NCBI GenBank assembly: GCA_902494515.1
Contig: CABUTS010000004.1
Coordinates: 11,673-75,672 of the forward strand
Source: an uncultured Muribaculaceae bacterium
GTDB lineage: Bacteria > Bacteroidota > Bacteroidia > Bacteroidales > Muribaculaceae
DNA: 64,000 nucleotides
Direction: 5' to 3'
Below are positions 26,823 to 35,723 of this stretch, one piece after another. How positions within the stretch are numbered: position 1 is the stretch's first letter; each line of letters begins with the position of its first letter. A program made the translations under genes and the position numbers. Below the pieces are notes generated by a model. The model was not told where the DNA came from. It was given only the letters and a program-made list of their open reading frames with translations, and made no database searches.

Positions 26823-28166
26823 TCCGTTCCCCTTCAGATAGTGGAACAGGTCGGCGACGACGAAGGTGGAGCCACCGACGTAGACGAGGGGGTTGTTGGC
26901 GGCGGCTGAGATTGCGGTGGATGAGTTGGCGGCGGTATTCGATGCTTTGGCGGCTGCCACAGCTGCGTCGACAGCCTCGGAAACAGTCTGATAGATTGCA
27001 CCATGAAGGCCGAATTCTTCGGCTTTGGACGCGAGGGCTTCGGCAGGGAGGGCGCGGGGAACAGATGCTCGGGTGAAGAAGTAGCGGGCGTCGCGGGGCA
27101 TCAGTGGGAGTATGTGGCTGATATCCTTGTCATTAACAAATCCTATGACCATAAACAGGGGGCCTTTCTGACGGCTGAGCTGGCCCGAAATCAGTTCCCA
27201 ACCTCCGATATTATGGCCGGTGTCGCAGATTACCCTCGGGCTGTCGCAAACCTGCATCCAGCGTCCCATCAGTCCGGTGTTTTCAACCACTTGGGCCAGA
27301 CCGCGCTGCACAGCTTCGACCGGGATTCTGATTCCCTCGCGACGGAGCTGGTCAATAGCCGTAAGTATGGTGTTCAGGTTTTTGTGCTGACAGTCGCCGG
27401 TCAGTTCGAAGTGTACCGTTCCGAATTCTTCGGTATTGGCTGTCAGGTAGTTGCAGTCAGCATCGTAGTGAATTTCCTTGGCCGGTTTCTCCGCGTCGGC
27501 AAACCGGATCGGGGCTTTTTCAGCCACCGCTTTCTTCAGGAAAACGTCCTTGACGCCGCAGTCCTCCCCTATCACCACCGGTATGTCGGGCTTGATGATT
27601 CCTGCTTTTTCCGAAGCGATTTTTTCGAGTGTGTTACCGAGCTGCGCCACATGGTCGAAGCTGATGTTGGTGATCACGGACAGCAACGGCGTTATGATGT
27701 TTGTGGAATCCAGGCGTCCGCCGAGTCCGACCTCAATCACGGCGTAATCTACCTTGTTACGGGCAAACCAGTCGAAGGCCATCATGGTGGTCAGCTCGAA
27801 GAACGAAGGCTTCAACTCGGCTGCCGCCGTCCGGCGGAATTTCTCCACGAAATCCACGACCTCTTGCTCCTCAATCATTTCGCCGTTTATTTTGATCCGT
27901 TCGCGGAAGTCCACGAGGTGGGGCGAAGTGAACAGGCCGACCTTGAATCCGGCTTCCTGAAGCACCGATGCGATGCTGTGGGCCGTAGAACCTTTGCCAT
28001 TTGTCCCGGCTACATGGATGCAACGCAGCTGTCGCTCCGGATTCCCGAAAGCCGCCGCAAGACTGCGGACTGTGTCGAGTCCGGGTTTGTAGGCCGCAGC
28101 TCCGATTTTCTGGAACATCGGTGTCTGGGAAAAGAGAAAATCTACCGTATCTTTATAGCTTGCCAT
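26817..28166 (-). CDS. folC: Bifunctional folylpolyglutamate synthase/dihydrofolate synthase
   Basis: 449 residues from ATG at 28166 (MASYKDTVDFL). FolC adds glutamates to folates. Seen: VAGTNGKGSTAHSIASVL (ATP loop), LFTSPHLVDFRERIKINGE, VIEVGLGGRLDSTNII, ISFDHVAQLGNTLEKIASEK and CDTGHNIGGWE. The last part holds a Ala/Ser-rich loop (AAAKASNTAANSSTAISAAA) not usual in the family. An in-frame ATG eight codons upstream is possible. Confidence 0.95.
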   Translation of the reverse strand: MASYKDTVDFLFSQTPMFQKIGAAAYKPGLDTVRSLAAAFGNPERQLRCIHVAGTNGKGSTAHSIASVLQEAGFKVGLFTSPHLVDFRERIKINGEMIEEQEVVDFVEKFRRTAAAELKPSFFELTTMMAFDWFARNKVDYAVIEVGLGGRLDSTNIITPLLSVITNISFDHVAQLGNTLEKIASEKAGIIKPDIPVVIGEDCGVKDVFLKKAVAEKAPIRFADAEKPAKEIHYDADCNYLTANTEEFGTVHFELTGDCQHKNLNTILTAIDQLRREGIRIPVEAVQRGLAQVVENTGLMGRWMQVCDSPRVICDTGHNIGGWELISGQLSRQKGPLFMVIGFVNDKDISHILPLMPRDARYFFTRASVPRALPAEALASKAEEFGLHGAIYQTVSEAVDAAVAAAKASNTAANSSTAISAAANNPLVYVGGSTFVVADLFHYLKGNGL

Positions 28167-28213
28167 GATTGATTTCGCATTAAAAAGCACTTTAAACTTA
28201 ATTTGTAATCCTT

Positions 28214-28780
28214 TCAGTAATAGATAATCAGCCCGGCGATTCCGGCGAGAATTATCACCAGAATCGGATGGATTCTGGTGAACAGCACTGTCGCCAGTGA
28301 CGCTACCGCGAGGATTACGGAAATAATGATGTCAGGCTCTGCGAAGCCGAAGTTTTCGCCGTTCATCAGCAGCAATGCCGCCGAGGCAATCAGTCCGATA
28401 ACCACCGGCCGGAGCCCGGCGAAGATGCCGCGGATTGCAAGGCTTTCCTTGTGGCGACGGATGAAATGGCTGGTGTAGGCCACGAGGAGGAACGACGGCA
28501 GTATCACCACGAACGTGCAGAGCAGCGACCCGAGAATACCGTAAACCGGTTCGGTGAATCCTGCCTTCATCGGGGCGACGTAGCCGATATATGTTGCGGA
28601 GTTGATTCCAATCGGACCAGGGGTCATTTGCGAAATAGCCACGATGTCAGTGAACATTTTTTCGGTAATCCAGCCGGGCGACACGATTTCGCGTTCAATG
28701 AGCGACAGCATGGCGTAACCGCCGCCGAAGCCGAACAGGCCGATCTTTATGTAACTCCAGATAAGTTGCAGGTAAATCAT
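28214..28780 (-). CDS. Chromate transporter, half-size subunit
   Basis: 188 residues with five or six membrane segments. The CHR-family signature is seen: GLFGFGGGYAMLSLIEREIV near the start and AISQMTPGPIGINSATYIG. It overlaps its partner upstream (28777-29478) by 4 bp (ATGA), so the two are coupled and probably form a heterodimer that equals one long-chain ChrA. Family members export chromate or related anions; in gut bacteria the real substrate is uncertain. Confidence 0.92.
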   Translation of the reverse strand: MIYLQLIWSYIKIGLFGFGGGYAMLSLIEREIVSPGWITEKMFTDIVAISQMTPGPIGINSATYIGYVAPMKAGFTEPVYGILGSLLCTFVVILPSFLLVAYTSHFIRRHKESLAIRGIFAGLRPVVIGLIASAALLLMNGENFGFAEPDIIISVILAVASLATVLFTRIHPILVIILAGIAGLIIYY

Positions 28781-29478
28781 AAGCCTTCCTCCTTTTCTTT
28801 CTTTTCAAGCTGTTTTTCGGTCAGACGTCGTTCCTGACGGCGCAGCCAGATGTAGCCGCAGATACCTCCGGCAATAATCCAGAAAATCGGGTTCGACAGC
28901 ACCGGGATTTTCGACCAGATGGTCAGCGCCACGACAATCGGTATCCAGACCGTCTTCCAGCCGATTTTGGCGGACTTAGCCGAGGTGATGACCGGAGCGA
29001 CAATCAGCGCCACGACCGCCGGACGGATGCCGCGGAATATCGCCGACACCACGCGGTTGTTCTGAATCAGGTCAGGTGTCAGGAAAATGGCAATCGTCAG
29101 GATTATCAGGAAGCTCGGCAAAATAGTGCCGAGCGCCGCAGCCACGCTCCCCTTCATTCCCTTCAGCCTGTCCCCCACCGCTACCGAAATATTCACGGCC
29201 AGGATACCGGGCAGCGACTGCGCAACTGCCAACAGGTCCAGGAATTCCTCTTTCTTAATCCATTTACGGTTCTCGACCACCTCCCTCTGAATCAGCGAGA
29301 TCATAGCCCATCCGCCCCCGAAAGTAAACGCTCCGATTCTCAGAAACGACACAAATAGCTTACCGTAAATCCCCCTGCCGGTATACGCCTCGGAGTCTTT
29401 GTCAGGCAAGCTGTTATGTTGATGTGTATTGCCGTTCTTAAGCTCTTTGTTCATATTCTTAACATCCATGATGTTCAT
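28777..29478 (-). CDS. Chromate transporter, half-size subunit
   Basis: 233 residues. After about 45 polar residues comes SFLRIGAFTFGGGWAMISLI, LLAVAQSLPGILAVNISVAVG and further membrane segments, the CHR domain paralogous to the neighbouring gene, here in opposite order of charge at the ends. The cytosolic tail RRQERRLTEKQLEKKEKEE is basic. The start is uncertain (ATGs at 29478, 29469 and 29454); the first overlaps the stop of the ATPase gene by TAATG. Confidence 0.9.
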   Translation of the reverse strand: MNIMDVKNMNKELKNGNTHQHNSLPDKDSEAYTGRGIYGKLFVSFLRIGAFTFGGGWAMISLIQREVVENRKWIKKEEFLDLLAVAQSLPGILAVNISVAVGDRLKGMKGSVAAALGTILPSFLIILTIAIFLTPDLIQNNRVVSAIFRGIRPAVVALIVAPVITSAKSAKIGWKTVWIPIVVALTIWSKIPVLSNPIFWIIAGGICGYIWLRRQERRLTEKQLEKKEKEEGL

Positions 29479-30905
29479 TACCGGTTAACGTCGCGAAACA
29501 AATCGTCCGCGGTCACTTCATTTTGAATCTGCCCCCATTGCTTGTTGTGCTTCACGCCATATATGGTTACGAACGTCAAGTGAAGTGCCTTGTTTGTCTT
29601 CGTCGTTGAGCGAAACAACTCTGTACGCTCGCTGAGGTGTGCCATATACGAAGGGGTGATATCATAGGGATTCAGGGAATACTTCATTTCGCACAGGTTT
29701 ATAACTTCATCCCGGCGGTCAATGATAAGGTCAATCTGCGCTTTTCGTTGGCCGTTATCTCCTGAAATCCAGGATGACACCGAGGACTGTATCCCATTAA
29801 TGCCCAAGGCCATTTTTATCTGAGGTATATGATGCAGACAGACCTGTTCGAAGGCATAGCCGGCCCATGCGCGATGAGAGGGCGAATCAATGTTCGTAGT
29901 CCAATACTCATCGTCGCTCTGGTTGCCCTTGACCTGTTTGAGGTAGAAAAGAGTAAACAAATCTGTAAGCTGATACAATTTATCACGGTCTATTTTGCCG
30001 AAAGCATTGTATTCGCGAATGAAATCACACGTGATCAGATTGTGAAGAGCTTCTGAGAGTTCCCCGCCACCGTTCAGTTTCAAAGCAGCCATGATTTCCA
30101 TGCGGGTCATGCCGATTGCTTTCTTTGCCAGCAATTCGACAATTCTCTTGTATATCTTAGACTCTTTGAACAGCGATTTGAACAGTAAATCATATTCCAT
30201 TCGCAGTTCTCCGGAATGGTGGAAGAAAAGTCGGTCGATGTTCTGGGAAAGACTCAGCGATTTGTCCACCTTCGAAAGATAGAAAGGTGTTCCACCCATA
30301 GTCATGTAACATTCCACAATCTGATGCCGATTCCATTTAACCCCCTTGAATTCAAGCATTTTCTCAGTCTCGTAGAGGTTGAAAGGCGCGAGATAAATGC
30401 GGCGGTTCACCCGGTTGTGCAATCCTCCGTTATCTCCGAGAAGTTTGTCAGTCATCCATGTCGTGGCCGAGCCGCACACAAAAAATTTGAGATTGGGCTG
30501 GCTGTCACCCCAACCGTTCCAGAATAATTCGAGGGCATTGAAAAACCTTGAACGCGGAGTGTCAAGCCACGGCAACTCGTCAAAAAAGACTATTATTCGG
30601 TCTTTCTTCAGCGAACTCAGGTATTCTTCGAGCTGACGGAAGGCGGTCATCCAGTTTTTAGGTTTTGGCCATGATTTCCCAGAATATTTCATGAGCTGTG
30701 CATTGAAATATTCCAGCATCTCAGACATGGTGCTTTTGAATACACCGGTCATGTAGAAATCGAACTCCCCTTGAAAGTACTGCTTGATGAGGTATGTTTT
30801 CCCAACGCGCCTTCGTCCATACACCGCAACAAATTCGGGTGAGCTCGACTGAACACATTCCCGGAGTATTTTTTGCTCAAATTCTCGGCCAATTATCTTA
30901 TCCAT
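29478..30905 (-). CDS. AAA+ ATPase with PD-(D/E)XK-like C-terminus (DUF234 type)
   Basis: 475 residues from ATG at 30905. The N-terminal P-loop is AVYGRRRVGKTYLIKQYF, Walker B is IIVFFDELPWLD, followed by FFVCGSATTWM (sensor). The C-terminus has KAQIDLIIDRRDEVINLCEMK, a PD-(D/E)XK-type nuclease pattern (D...E-x-K). Such archaeal-type ATPases are common in gut Bacteroidota, often in many copies, and their role is unknown; links with mobile elements or stress have been suggested. Its stop overlaps the chromate transporter start by one base, but function is unlikely to be shared. Confidence 0.85.
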   Translation of the reverse strand: MDKIIGREFEQKILRECVQSSSPEFVAVYGRRRVGKTYLIKQYFQGEFDFYMTGVFKSTMSEMLEYFNAQLMKYSGKSWPKPKNWMTAFRQLEEYLSSLKKDRIIVFFDELPWLDTPRSRFFNALELFWNGWGDSQPNLKFFVCGSATTWMTDKLLGDNGGLHNRVNRRIYLAPFNLYETEKMLEFKGVKWNRHQIVECYMTMGGTPFYLSKVDKSLSLSQNIDRLFFHHSGELRMEYDLLFKSLFKESKIYKRIVELLAKKAIGMTRMEIMAALKLNGGGELSEALHNLITCDFIREYNAFGKIDRDKLYQLTDLFTLFYLKQVKGNQSDDEYWTTNIDSPSHRAWAGYAFEQVCLHHIPQIKMALGINGIQSSVSSWISGDNGQRKAQIDLIIDRRDEVINLCEMKYSLNPYDITPSYMAHLSERTELFRSTTKTNKALHLTFVTIYGVKHNKQWGQIQNEVTADDLFRDVNR

Positions 30906-30923
30906 AACATCAAAACCTTTTTG

Positions 30924-30931
30924 CAAAAGTA
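30924..30931 (-). promoter_or_regulatory. -7 element TACTTTTG of the ATPase gene
   Basis: Reverse-strand TACTTTTG fits TAnnTTTG; the ATG at 30905 follows after 18 bp. It supports that ATG over the in-frame TTG at 30926. Confidence 0.5.
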
Positions 30932-30962
30932 CTAATATTTATGGTAAACGGCAAGCAAATAT

Positions 30963-31017
30963 CGTTATAATTGCTCCCTAACCTCTAAATTTTACCACTT
31001 AGGGAGGAATTATAACG
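30963..31017. repeat. Long inverted repeat, 19-bp stem
   Basis: Arms CGTTATAATT-G-CTCCCTAA (30963-30981) and its complement at 30999-31017 pair over 19 bp with one mismatch, around a 17-base loop. It lies between a lipoprotein gene end and the ATPase promoter. No T-run follows on either strand, so it is not a standard terminator. Confidence 0.8.
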
Positions 31018-31047
31018 CGATCTGGCCTCATTCTTCAGAACTGACCA

Positions 31048-31581
31048 TCATCCTCCGCGACTATTTCTCATCCCCCAGTCCCAGCCTATCGAGCCAACAG
31101 AGTACCAGATGGAAACATCCTTGTCCGGGGGCAGTTTCTGAACTACAATAGCATGTCTGGTGAAATAGAGCTGCTTGATATTATCGACATCGACGTTGAT
31201 ATCTGATGACTTGATACATATCGCCCAGTTATAGGCACCTTCCATGTCGATGAAATATCTGCACCGGTAAGTATCAATCGTCCAGAAGTGAACATTGTAC
31301 GTAATCAGCAACGTATAGTCATCGAAGTTGAAGTTCTTAAAGGCTTCGGAGCTGCCGAACGGGTCGTCGGGCAGCTCTGAAAGGCTGTTGACTACAATAT
31401 CCTTATCCGTCCATTTTCTGAATATTTCCCGGCTTTCGCTGTCGTCGATATCGACTGCTACGGTCATAGGCAAATAACTGTCGATTATCGGCAGATTGAT
31501 TTCATTTTTCGGCTCGTCGTTATTGTTGCACGAACACAACACGAAAGCCAATACCATGATTACCAGATGAATATACTTCAT
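31048..31581 (-). CDS. Small lipoprotein of unknown function
   Basis: 177 residues. MKYIHLVIMVLAFVLCSC gives a lipobox with Cys at 18 followed by NNNDEPK, and Asp/Asn after the Cys is common in Bacteroidota lipoproteins. The body (DDYTLLITYNVHFWTIDTYR, then HAIVVQKLPPDKDVSIWYSV) reads as an all-beta domain. No family recognised. No operon partner; the gap to the GNAT gene is 112 bp. Confidence 0.75.
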   Translation of the reverse strand: MKYIHLVIMVLAFVLCSCNNNDEPKNEINLPIIDSYLPMTVAVDIDDSESREIFRKWTDKDIVVNSLSELPDDPFGSSEAFKNFNFDDYTLLITYNVHFWTIDTYRCRYFIDMEGAYNWAICIKSSDINVDVDNIKQLYFTRHAIVVQKLPPDKDVSIWYSVGSIGWDWGMRNSRGG

Positions 31582-31693
31582 TTTAGAAAAACTGACTTGA
31601 TAATATAATAACGCATTCCCCGCTATTATATTGCCGTCAGCCCACTAAAACATAAAATCACCAACTCCCCCCAAAAACTTTTGTACTCAACTC

Positions 31694-32254
31694 TTACAGC
31701 AAATCAAAATAGTACATTCGTGTACAGAGCTGTTCGTTGTCAGGTATACCGTAAAATGCTTTTTCGTTTTCTTCGCGAGGAAACAATGGTTTGAATCCAT
31801 TCCGCTCGTAGTATTTAATTGCATGCTCGTTATTCATCACATCAACCAAAATAAATCTACATCCCGTTTCATTGTCAGTTCCGTCAAACCAGTTTTTGAC
31901 GTAATCCATAATCTGTTTGCCGATACGATACTTCGAGCATTGAAAATCAACATTGACACCAATTCGGCCGATTAAAACCGCTGGATATGAACGACCACGT
32001 TTAGAAAATGGAATGGAATTATTGGTTTTTCGCCTGGCATTATTTTGTAAATGAGTAGTCTGAATACTGGCATTAGCAAGTGTTACCATTCCCACACATT
32101 GTGTATTATCTTCGTGTAAAAGCCAACAATAAGTTTTGCCCATAAGCTCTTTCTCATAGGCAATAGCTTCATTGGTGAAGAAATCATCAAGATCATCATC
32201 ACCACACGAAAAAGGTCTGATGTTTGTAAGGATGTCGTTGTTCAGCTTGAACAT
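31694..32254 (-). CDS. GNAT acetyltransferase, probable toxin of a two-gene module
   Basis: 186 residues from ATG at 32254; ATG at 32308, overlapping the upstream gene by 28 bp, is an alternative. The start IRPFSCGDDDLDDFFTNEA is the signature of the TacT-like GNAT toxins that acetylate aminoacyl-tRNA. The acetyl-CoA region is RIGVNVDFQCSKYRIGKQIM and the end has NEHAIKYYERNGFKPLFPRE. A 63-residue basic protein is encoded directly upstream on the same strand, as expected for the antitoxin. Toxin activity is inference; some family members are plain acetyltransferases. Confidence 0.8.
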   Translation of the reverse strand: MFKLNNDILTNIRPFSCGDDDLDDFFTNEAIAYEKELMGKTYCWLLHEDNTQCVGMVTLANASIQTTHLQNNARRKTNNSIPFSKRGRSYPAVLIGRIGVNVDFQCSKYRIGKQIMDYVKNWFDGTDNETGCRFILVDVMNNEHAIKYYERNGFKPLFPREENEKAFYGIPDNEQLCTRMYYFDLL

Positions 32255-32280
32255 CCTGCAATCATAAGACAAAGAGAATG

Positions 32281-32472
32281 TTAGGCCTCCGGTATCTGTT
32301 TGTGCCATGACGGGACTGCTTCACGAAGTTGTCTATGCATTTCACGAGCTGCTCTACGTTCTTCAGCAGAAACTGTACGACGTGGCATTGCCAGTCTTGC
32401 ATCAGCCTGACGTTCGAACTCATCGGCTATTTCGCCGGAGAGAATCGGAACTTGTTTGATAGGTATTGCCAT
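32281..32472 (-). CDS. Putative antitoxin of the GNAT module
   Basis: 63 residues, rich in Arg, Glu and Ala (ADARLAMPRRTVSAEERRAA). No ribbon-helix-helix is visible, but size, charge, position before a GNAT toxin-like gene and its own promoter make it the likely antitoxin. The C-terminus (REAVPSWHKQIPEA) could be the toxin-binding part. Confidence 0.65.
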   Translation of the reverse strand: MAIPIKQVPILSGEIADEFERQADARLAMPRRTVSAEERRAAREMHRQLREAVPSWHKQIPEA

Positions 32473-32489
32473 AACTACATCATTTTCTG

Positions 32490-32497
32490 CAAAGTTA
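32490..32497 (-). promoter_or_regulatory. -7 element of the GNAT module promoter
   Basis: Reverse-strand TAACTTTG, 17 bp before the antitoxin ATG, with CTTG 20 bp further upstream as a weak -33. Confidence 0.55.
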
Positions 32498-32616
32498 CGT
32501 AATTATAACGATATATGCAAGCATTTTATTAGCTGACGCGTTCCATAAGGTTCCATCTGGGGCATCTGGAGCATCTGGGGCGATTGACAAACGTATGCAG
32601 CCGTAGTTGGAGAGAA

Positions 32617-33729
32617 TCAGCGCGATACCTTGTGGTTTATGGGGTCAATGAGAGACTGGATGGCAGGGGCGAGCGGAAGGGTGTTGGCCGGCATCACGAA
32701 TTCCTGGCTGCGGTTTTTCTCATTGCGCAATTCCTTGTATTCTTCGGGTGTCAGATACTCGATGGAAACGGGGTATTCCTCGATATAGCTGTCGATCTCC
32801 ATGGCATCCTTAACCCTCATTATCTTTTTGAAAAGTTTCCCTTTCGCAATGATATGCAGGTTGCAGGTTCCGTAAAGGAATTCGCGTATGGTGTACTTGC
32901 CGGAATCGCTGTAGCGGTAGGCCTCCCGGCATTTGACCGTGGTCAAATCCATGGTCAAGCCAAACATCTTGAAGAACCAGGGTTCCCAATGATGGTCTTT
33001 GTAGTCAGCCAATGCGTCGTGGTCTACAGTAAAGAAATCGTTGAACTTGCGGAAAGCTACCTTGGGATAGAATTTGCCCTGAACGGTGTCGGTTGTTGCA
33101 CCTTGCATGAAAGTTTCCGGGGCTTTCTTTTCACCGCCCGGCACAAGCGAGATGATTTTCATGAATGAAAGCGATGATATATCGTCCTCCGGGTTGGGAC
33201 GGAGCAGGCTGTCGAGCCCGGCGGAATTCGCCAGTCGTCCATAGCATCGCCTGTTGAGTTCCCGTGCCGAGGTGTCACTCTTCCTGAAGCCCTTGACCTT
33301 GCCGTCAGCAAAGAAATATTCAAGCATATATTCGCCGTACATCTGCATGGTGTCGGACGGTGTGGCGCCGGTGCAATATTCGCGGGCGTATGTCACAACG
33401 CGGGTAATCGGGCGGGAGGCCGGAGAAACCGTGACCTCGGATATCGCGTAGGTTGCCGGAGCCATGAACAGTGTGTCGATGTGATTGTCGGCTGTCGCGG
33501 ACTCATATCCGATGCTGCGGACCGAGACCGGGAAATCCTTGTCAGCGAGCTTGATACCGCCGTTCACGTCAGTAACACCCATAATGATTCCCTGCGACGA
33601 TATTACCGACGCACCGACAACGGGAGCCTGTTCTCCTTTGTCCCAGACAGTCAGTTGGCTTTTGGCAAACATGGTAGCAGCACAAGCCACGCACGTCAGC
33701 AGACAGATTGCAATTCTAATAGATTTCAT
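32617..33729 (-). CDS. Secreted protein with an N-terminal CarboxypepD-reg-like domain
   Basis: 370 residues from ATG at 33729, which places a signal peptide (SIRIAICLLTCVACAATMFA) at the start; an ATG 15 codons upstream would bury it. Residues 25-100 (QLTVWDKGEQAPVVGASVIS, then VTDVNGGIKLADKDFPVSV, SIGYES) are the carboxypeptidase-regulatory-like beta sandwich found in front of SusC proteins and in surface proteins. The remainder has no motif I know. No operon partner. Confidence 0.78.
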   Translation of the reverse strand: MKSIRIAICLLTCVACAATMFAKSQLTVWDKGEQAPVVGASVISSQGIIMGVTDVNGGIKLADKDFPVSVRSIGYESATADNHIDTLFMAPATYAISEVTVSPASRPITRVVTYAREYCTGATPSDTMQMYGEYMLEYFFADGKVKGFRKSDTSARELNRRCYGRLANSAGLDSLLRPNPEDDISSLSFMKIISLVPGGEKKAPETFMQGATTDTVQGKFYPKVAFRKFNDFFTVDHDALADYKDHHWEPWFFKMFGLTMDLTTVKCREAYRYSDSGKYTIREFLYGTCNLHIIAKGKLFKKIMRVKDAMEIDSYIEEYPVSIEYLTPEEYKELRNEKNRSQEFVMPANTLPLAPAIQSLIDPINHKVSR

Positions 33730-33889
33730 AGCTAAAGCGAATGATGTGATTCTCAGTACCGGATATTCCGGCATATCCGATATTTTGGTGAGATGTTTTT
33801 AATGTTAGACGCAGGCAACGGCCAATTAGTTGCATCGAACTTTATCGTCCAGTGCTAAGTCGCAGCAAATCAGCGGAATTTACGAATTA

Positions 33890-34018
33890 TTAATCAAAAA
33901 TTTATGTATTGTGAACGCTGAATTGATGAATTGTGAATTGTATTTTACGAATTGTGAACGGATTAACCCGGAGCTGGTGTTAAATTTGTGACAGAATAAA
34001 TCATTCCGCATCATCCCA
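33890..34018. other. Upstream region of the broken membrane-protein gene
   Basis: A/T-rich, with three loose copies of GAATTGTGAA in direct order (about 33909-33960) and a -7-like TAAATTTG at 33981-33988, 31 bp before the ATG at 34019. The rest of the gap from 33730 holds no gene. Confidence 0.5.
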
Positions 34019-35170
34019 ATGAAAAAAGTTCTGTTATCTGTTCTCACTACGCTCATCGCCCTTCTGTTTCCGGCGACCATGAGCGCCCAGCTCTATGTTA
34101 TCGATTCTGCCACCCAGGACTCGGTTAACGTGAACACCATCACCATCACCTCCGACGGCAGCGAAACCCTCGGACTTCCGGTTGTCTGCAAATTACCCAA
34201 AGGCGAGACTGTGAAAGTAGAACGCCTGCTCAAAGGTCAGACCGCCTACGGCGTCATCAAAATCGACGGCAAGGAGTATGGCATCATTGGTCCTGGGGTC
34301 CTGGTTTTCAGTGACGAGAATCCTGAAGGAACCGTCGATATTTTCGGCAACACACGCGCGAACGTCAATCATTCGGCAGCCGGCAAATTTTTCGTCTCTC
34401 CTGTCCCCTACTGGATCATCGCAATCCTCTTTGTTGTTGCGATGGCGTTTGCCTTCCTCGGGCTGAAAATCCAGGCGCTGCGCAAGCCAGCGCTGTTCGT
34501 TGTTCCGGTTGCTGTAGCAATCGCATCACTGATGGAGGTCTGGGCCTACTGGACGTGGGGAAGCAACGCCTTCTGGTGGTGCGACTCCGAAACCTACAGC
34601 TTCTTCGGTTCGCTGCTCCGCGCCATACCGTTCGTGGTTTTCGTGGCCTTCCAGCTCGGCAGTATCTTCCTGTATAAGGAGTTGCTTGTAGGCAAACGTC
34701 TCGCCGATGAGCTGTCAATCAAGGCTATGGCTATCAGTATGGGCATCAGCCTTCCGGTGTTCTTCATTTCGATAATCGCATTGTTCTTCGCCGGAGTCAA
34801 TGACGACACCAACATTCTGATTTAGGTACTCCTGTTTATTCTGACCCTTGCAATCGGCTCCTTCATCTCGCTCCGCCGCAACACCGCGGTTCTCGGGAAA
34901 TTCAACGGCACAGCCTTTACGATCTTCGGCGCCATTTACATTCTCGGCGCCATGGTGGCGATTGTCGGACTGCTGATTATCCTCTTCAAGCTGATATTGC
35001 AGGTCATCATCATTGTCGCCGGTGTTATCGGTGTGGGATTCGCCATGGGGAGCAAGGGCGCTTCCAGCGCTACAAGCTACAAGACAGTCTATTACGACCA
35101 GAAGGGTGGCAAACACGATTCGGAATACATGGCCCGCAAGTCCAACGACGATATGATTTTCAAGAACTAA
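34019..35170 (+). pseudogene. Membrane protein gene interrupted by one in-frame amber codon
   Basis: A reading frame of 384 codons is open from ATG 34019 to TAA 35170 except for a single TAG at 34823-34825. Before it: signal peptide (LTTLIALLFPATMSAQLYV), a soluble beta domain and four membrane segments. After it, in the same frame and without any other stop: VLLFILTLAIGSFISLRR, FGAIYILGAMVAIVGLLIIL, a further hydrophobic run and a polar tail ending KSNDDMIFKN. Codon use and G/C at third positions continue unchanged across the TAG. So this is either a fresh nonsense mutation (from CAG or TGG), a sequencing error, or a readthrough site. The first part alone would end at residue 268. Family unknown. 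Confidence 0.8.
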
Positions 35171-35243
35171 TCCTTTCCCCGAATAACGTGAAATTCCCCG
35201 GAAGCGGATATCGGCTTCCGGGGGATTATAACGTCAGGACATT

Positions 35244-35723
35244 TTATTTCTTGTCGGGGTTGTCGGCGGGAACTTTGACCTTCGGGCCTCTTTTGCCCTT
35301 GGGACCTTTGGTGCCTTTGGGACCCTTGTTGCGGTCGCCGTGATGGTTGCCCATGCGGTTCATCATGCGACGTTCAAGACGATACTCCTGGTTGAGCTGG
35401 TCCTCGGTGAGGAACTGGGCGTAAATATCGTAGTATTTCTTGCGCAGGTCAAGGATTTTCTGACTGTAGTCGAGGCTCTGTTTTGCCGAAAGGCCTTTCG
35501 GCGAGCCGAGGGCCCAGAGTTCCTTCTGGAACTGGCTGTAAGCATCGACAAACTTCTGGGTTGTAGCCTCGTCTAGGGCGAGTTTCTGAGCGATATACTG
35601 TGCCTGTTTGGTGGCGAACTGCTCGCGTTTGGCCTGACGGTCACCGGTGTTCTGAGCCGTAACACTCATTCCGCTGACGGCCATGATAAGGGCAAGAAAG
35701 AGAAATTGAATCAGCTTTTTCAT
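35244..35723 (-). CDS. Small periplasmic Spy/CpxP-like protein with a collagen-like basic tail
   Basis: 159 residues with a signal peptide (FLFLALIMAVSGMSVTAQ). The middle (about 25-125) is helical and charged, with KREQFATKQAQYIAQKLALD and YRLERRMMNRMG, similar in size and pattern to periplasmic Spy/CpxP or heavy-metal-sensor proteins. The tail is NKGPKGTKGPKGKRGPK, a Gly-Pro-Lys repeat. The gene start overlaps the anti-sigma-like gene by 4 bp, so it is the third member of a sigma factor operon, and may be its output or sensor. Confidence 0.75.
   Translation of the reverse strand: MKKLIQFLFLALIMAVSGMSVTAQNTGDRQAKREQFATKQAQYIAQKLALDEATTQKFVDAYSQFQKELWALGSPKGLSAKQSLDYSQKILDLRKKYYDIYAQFLTEDQLNQEYRLERRMMNRMGNHHGDRNKGPKGTKGPKGKRGPKVKVPADNPDKK

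Noticed and set aside
32501..32530. Resemblance of AATTATAACGATAT here to the arm of the inverted repeat at 30963
   Set aside because: Only a short A/T-rich match, likely chance; no inverted partner.
34952..35170. Separate small gene of 72 residues
   Set aside because: It is in frame with, and continuous with, the interrupted membrane-protein gene and has no own start signal.
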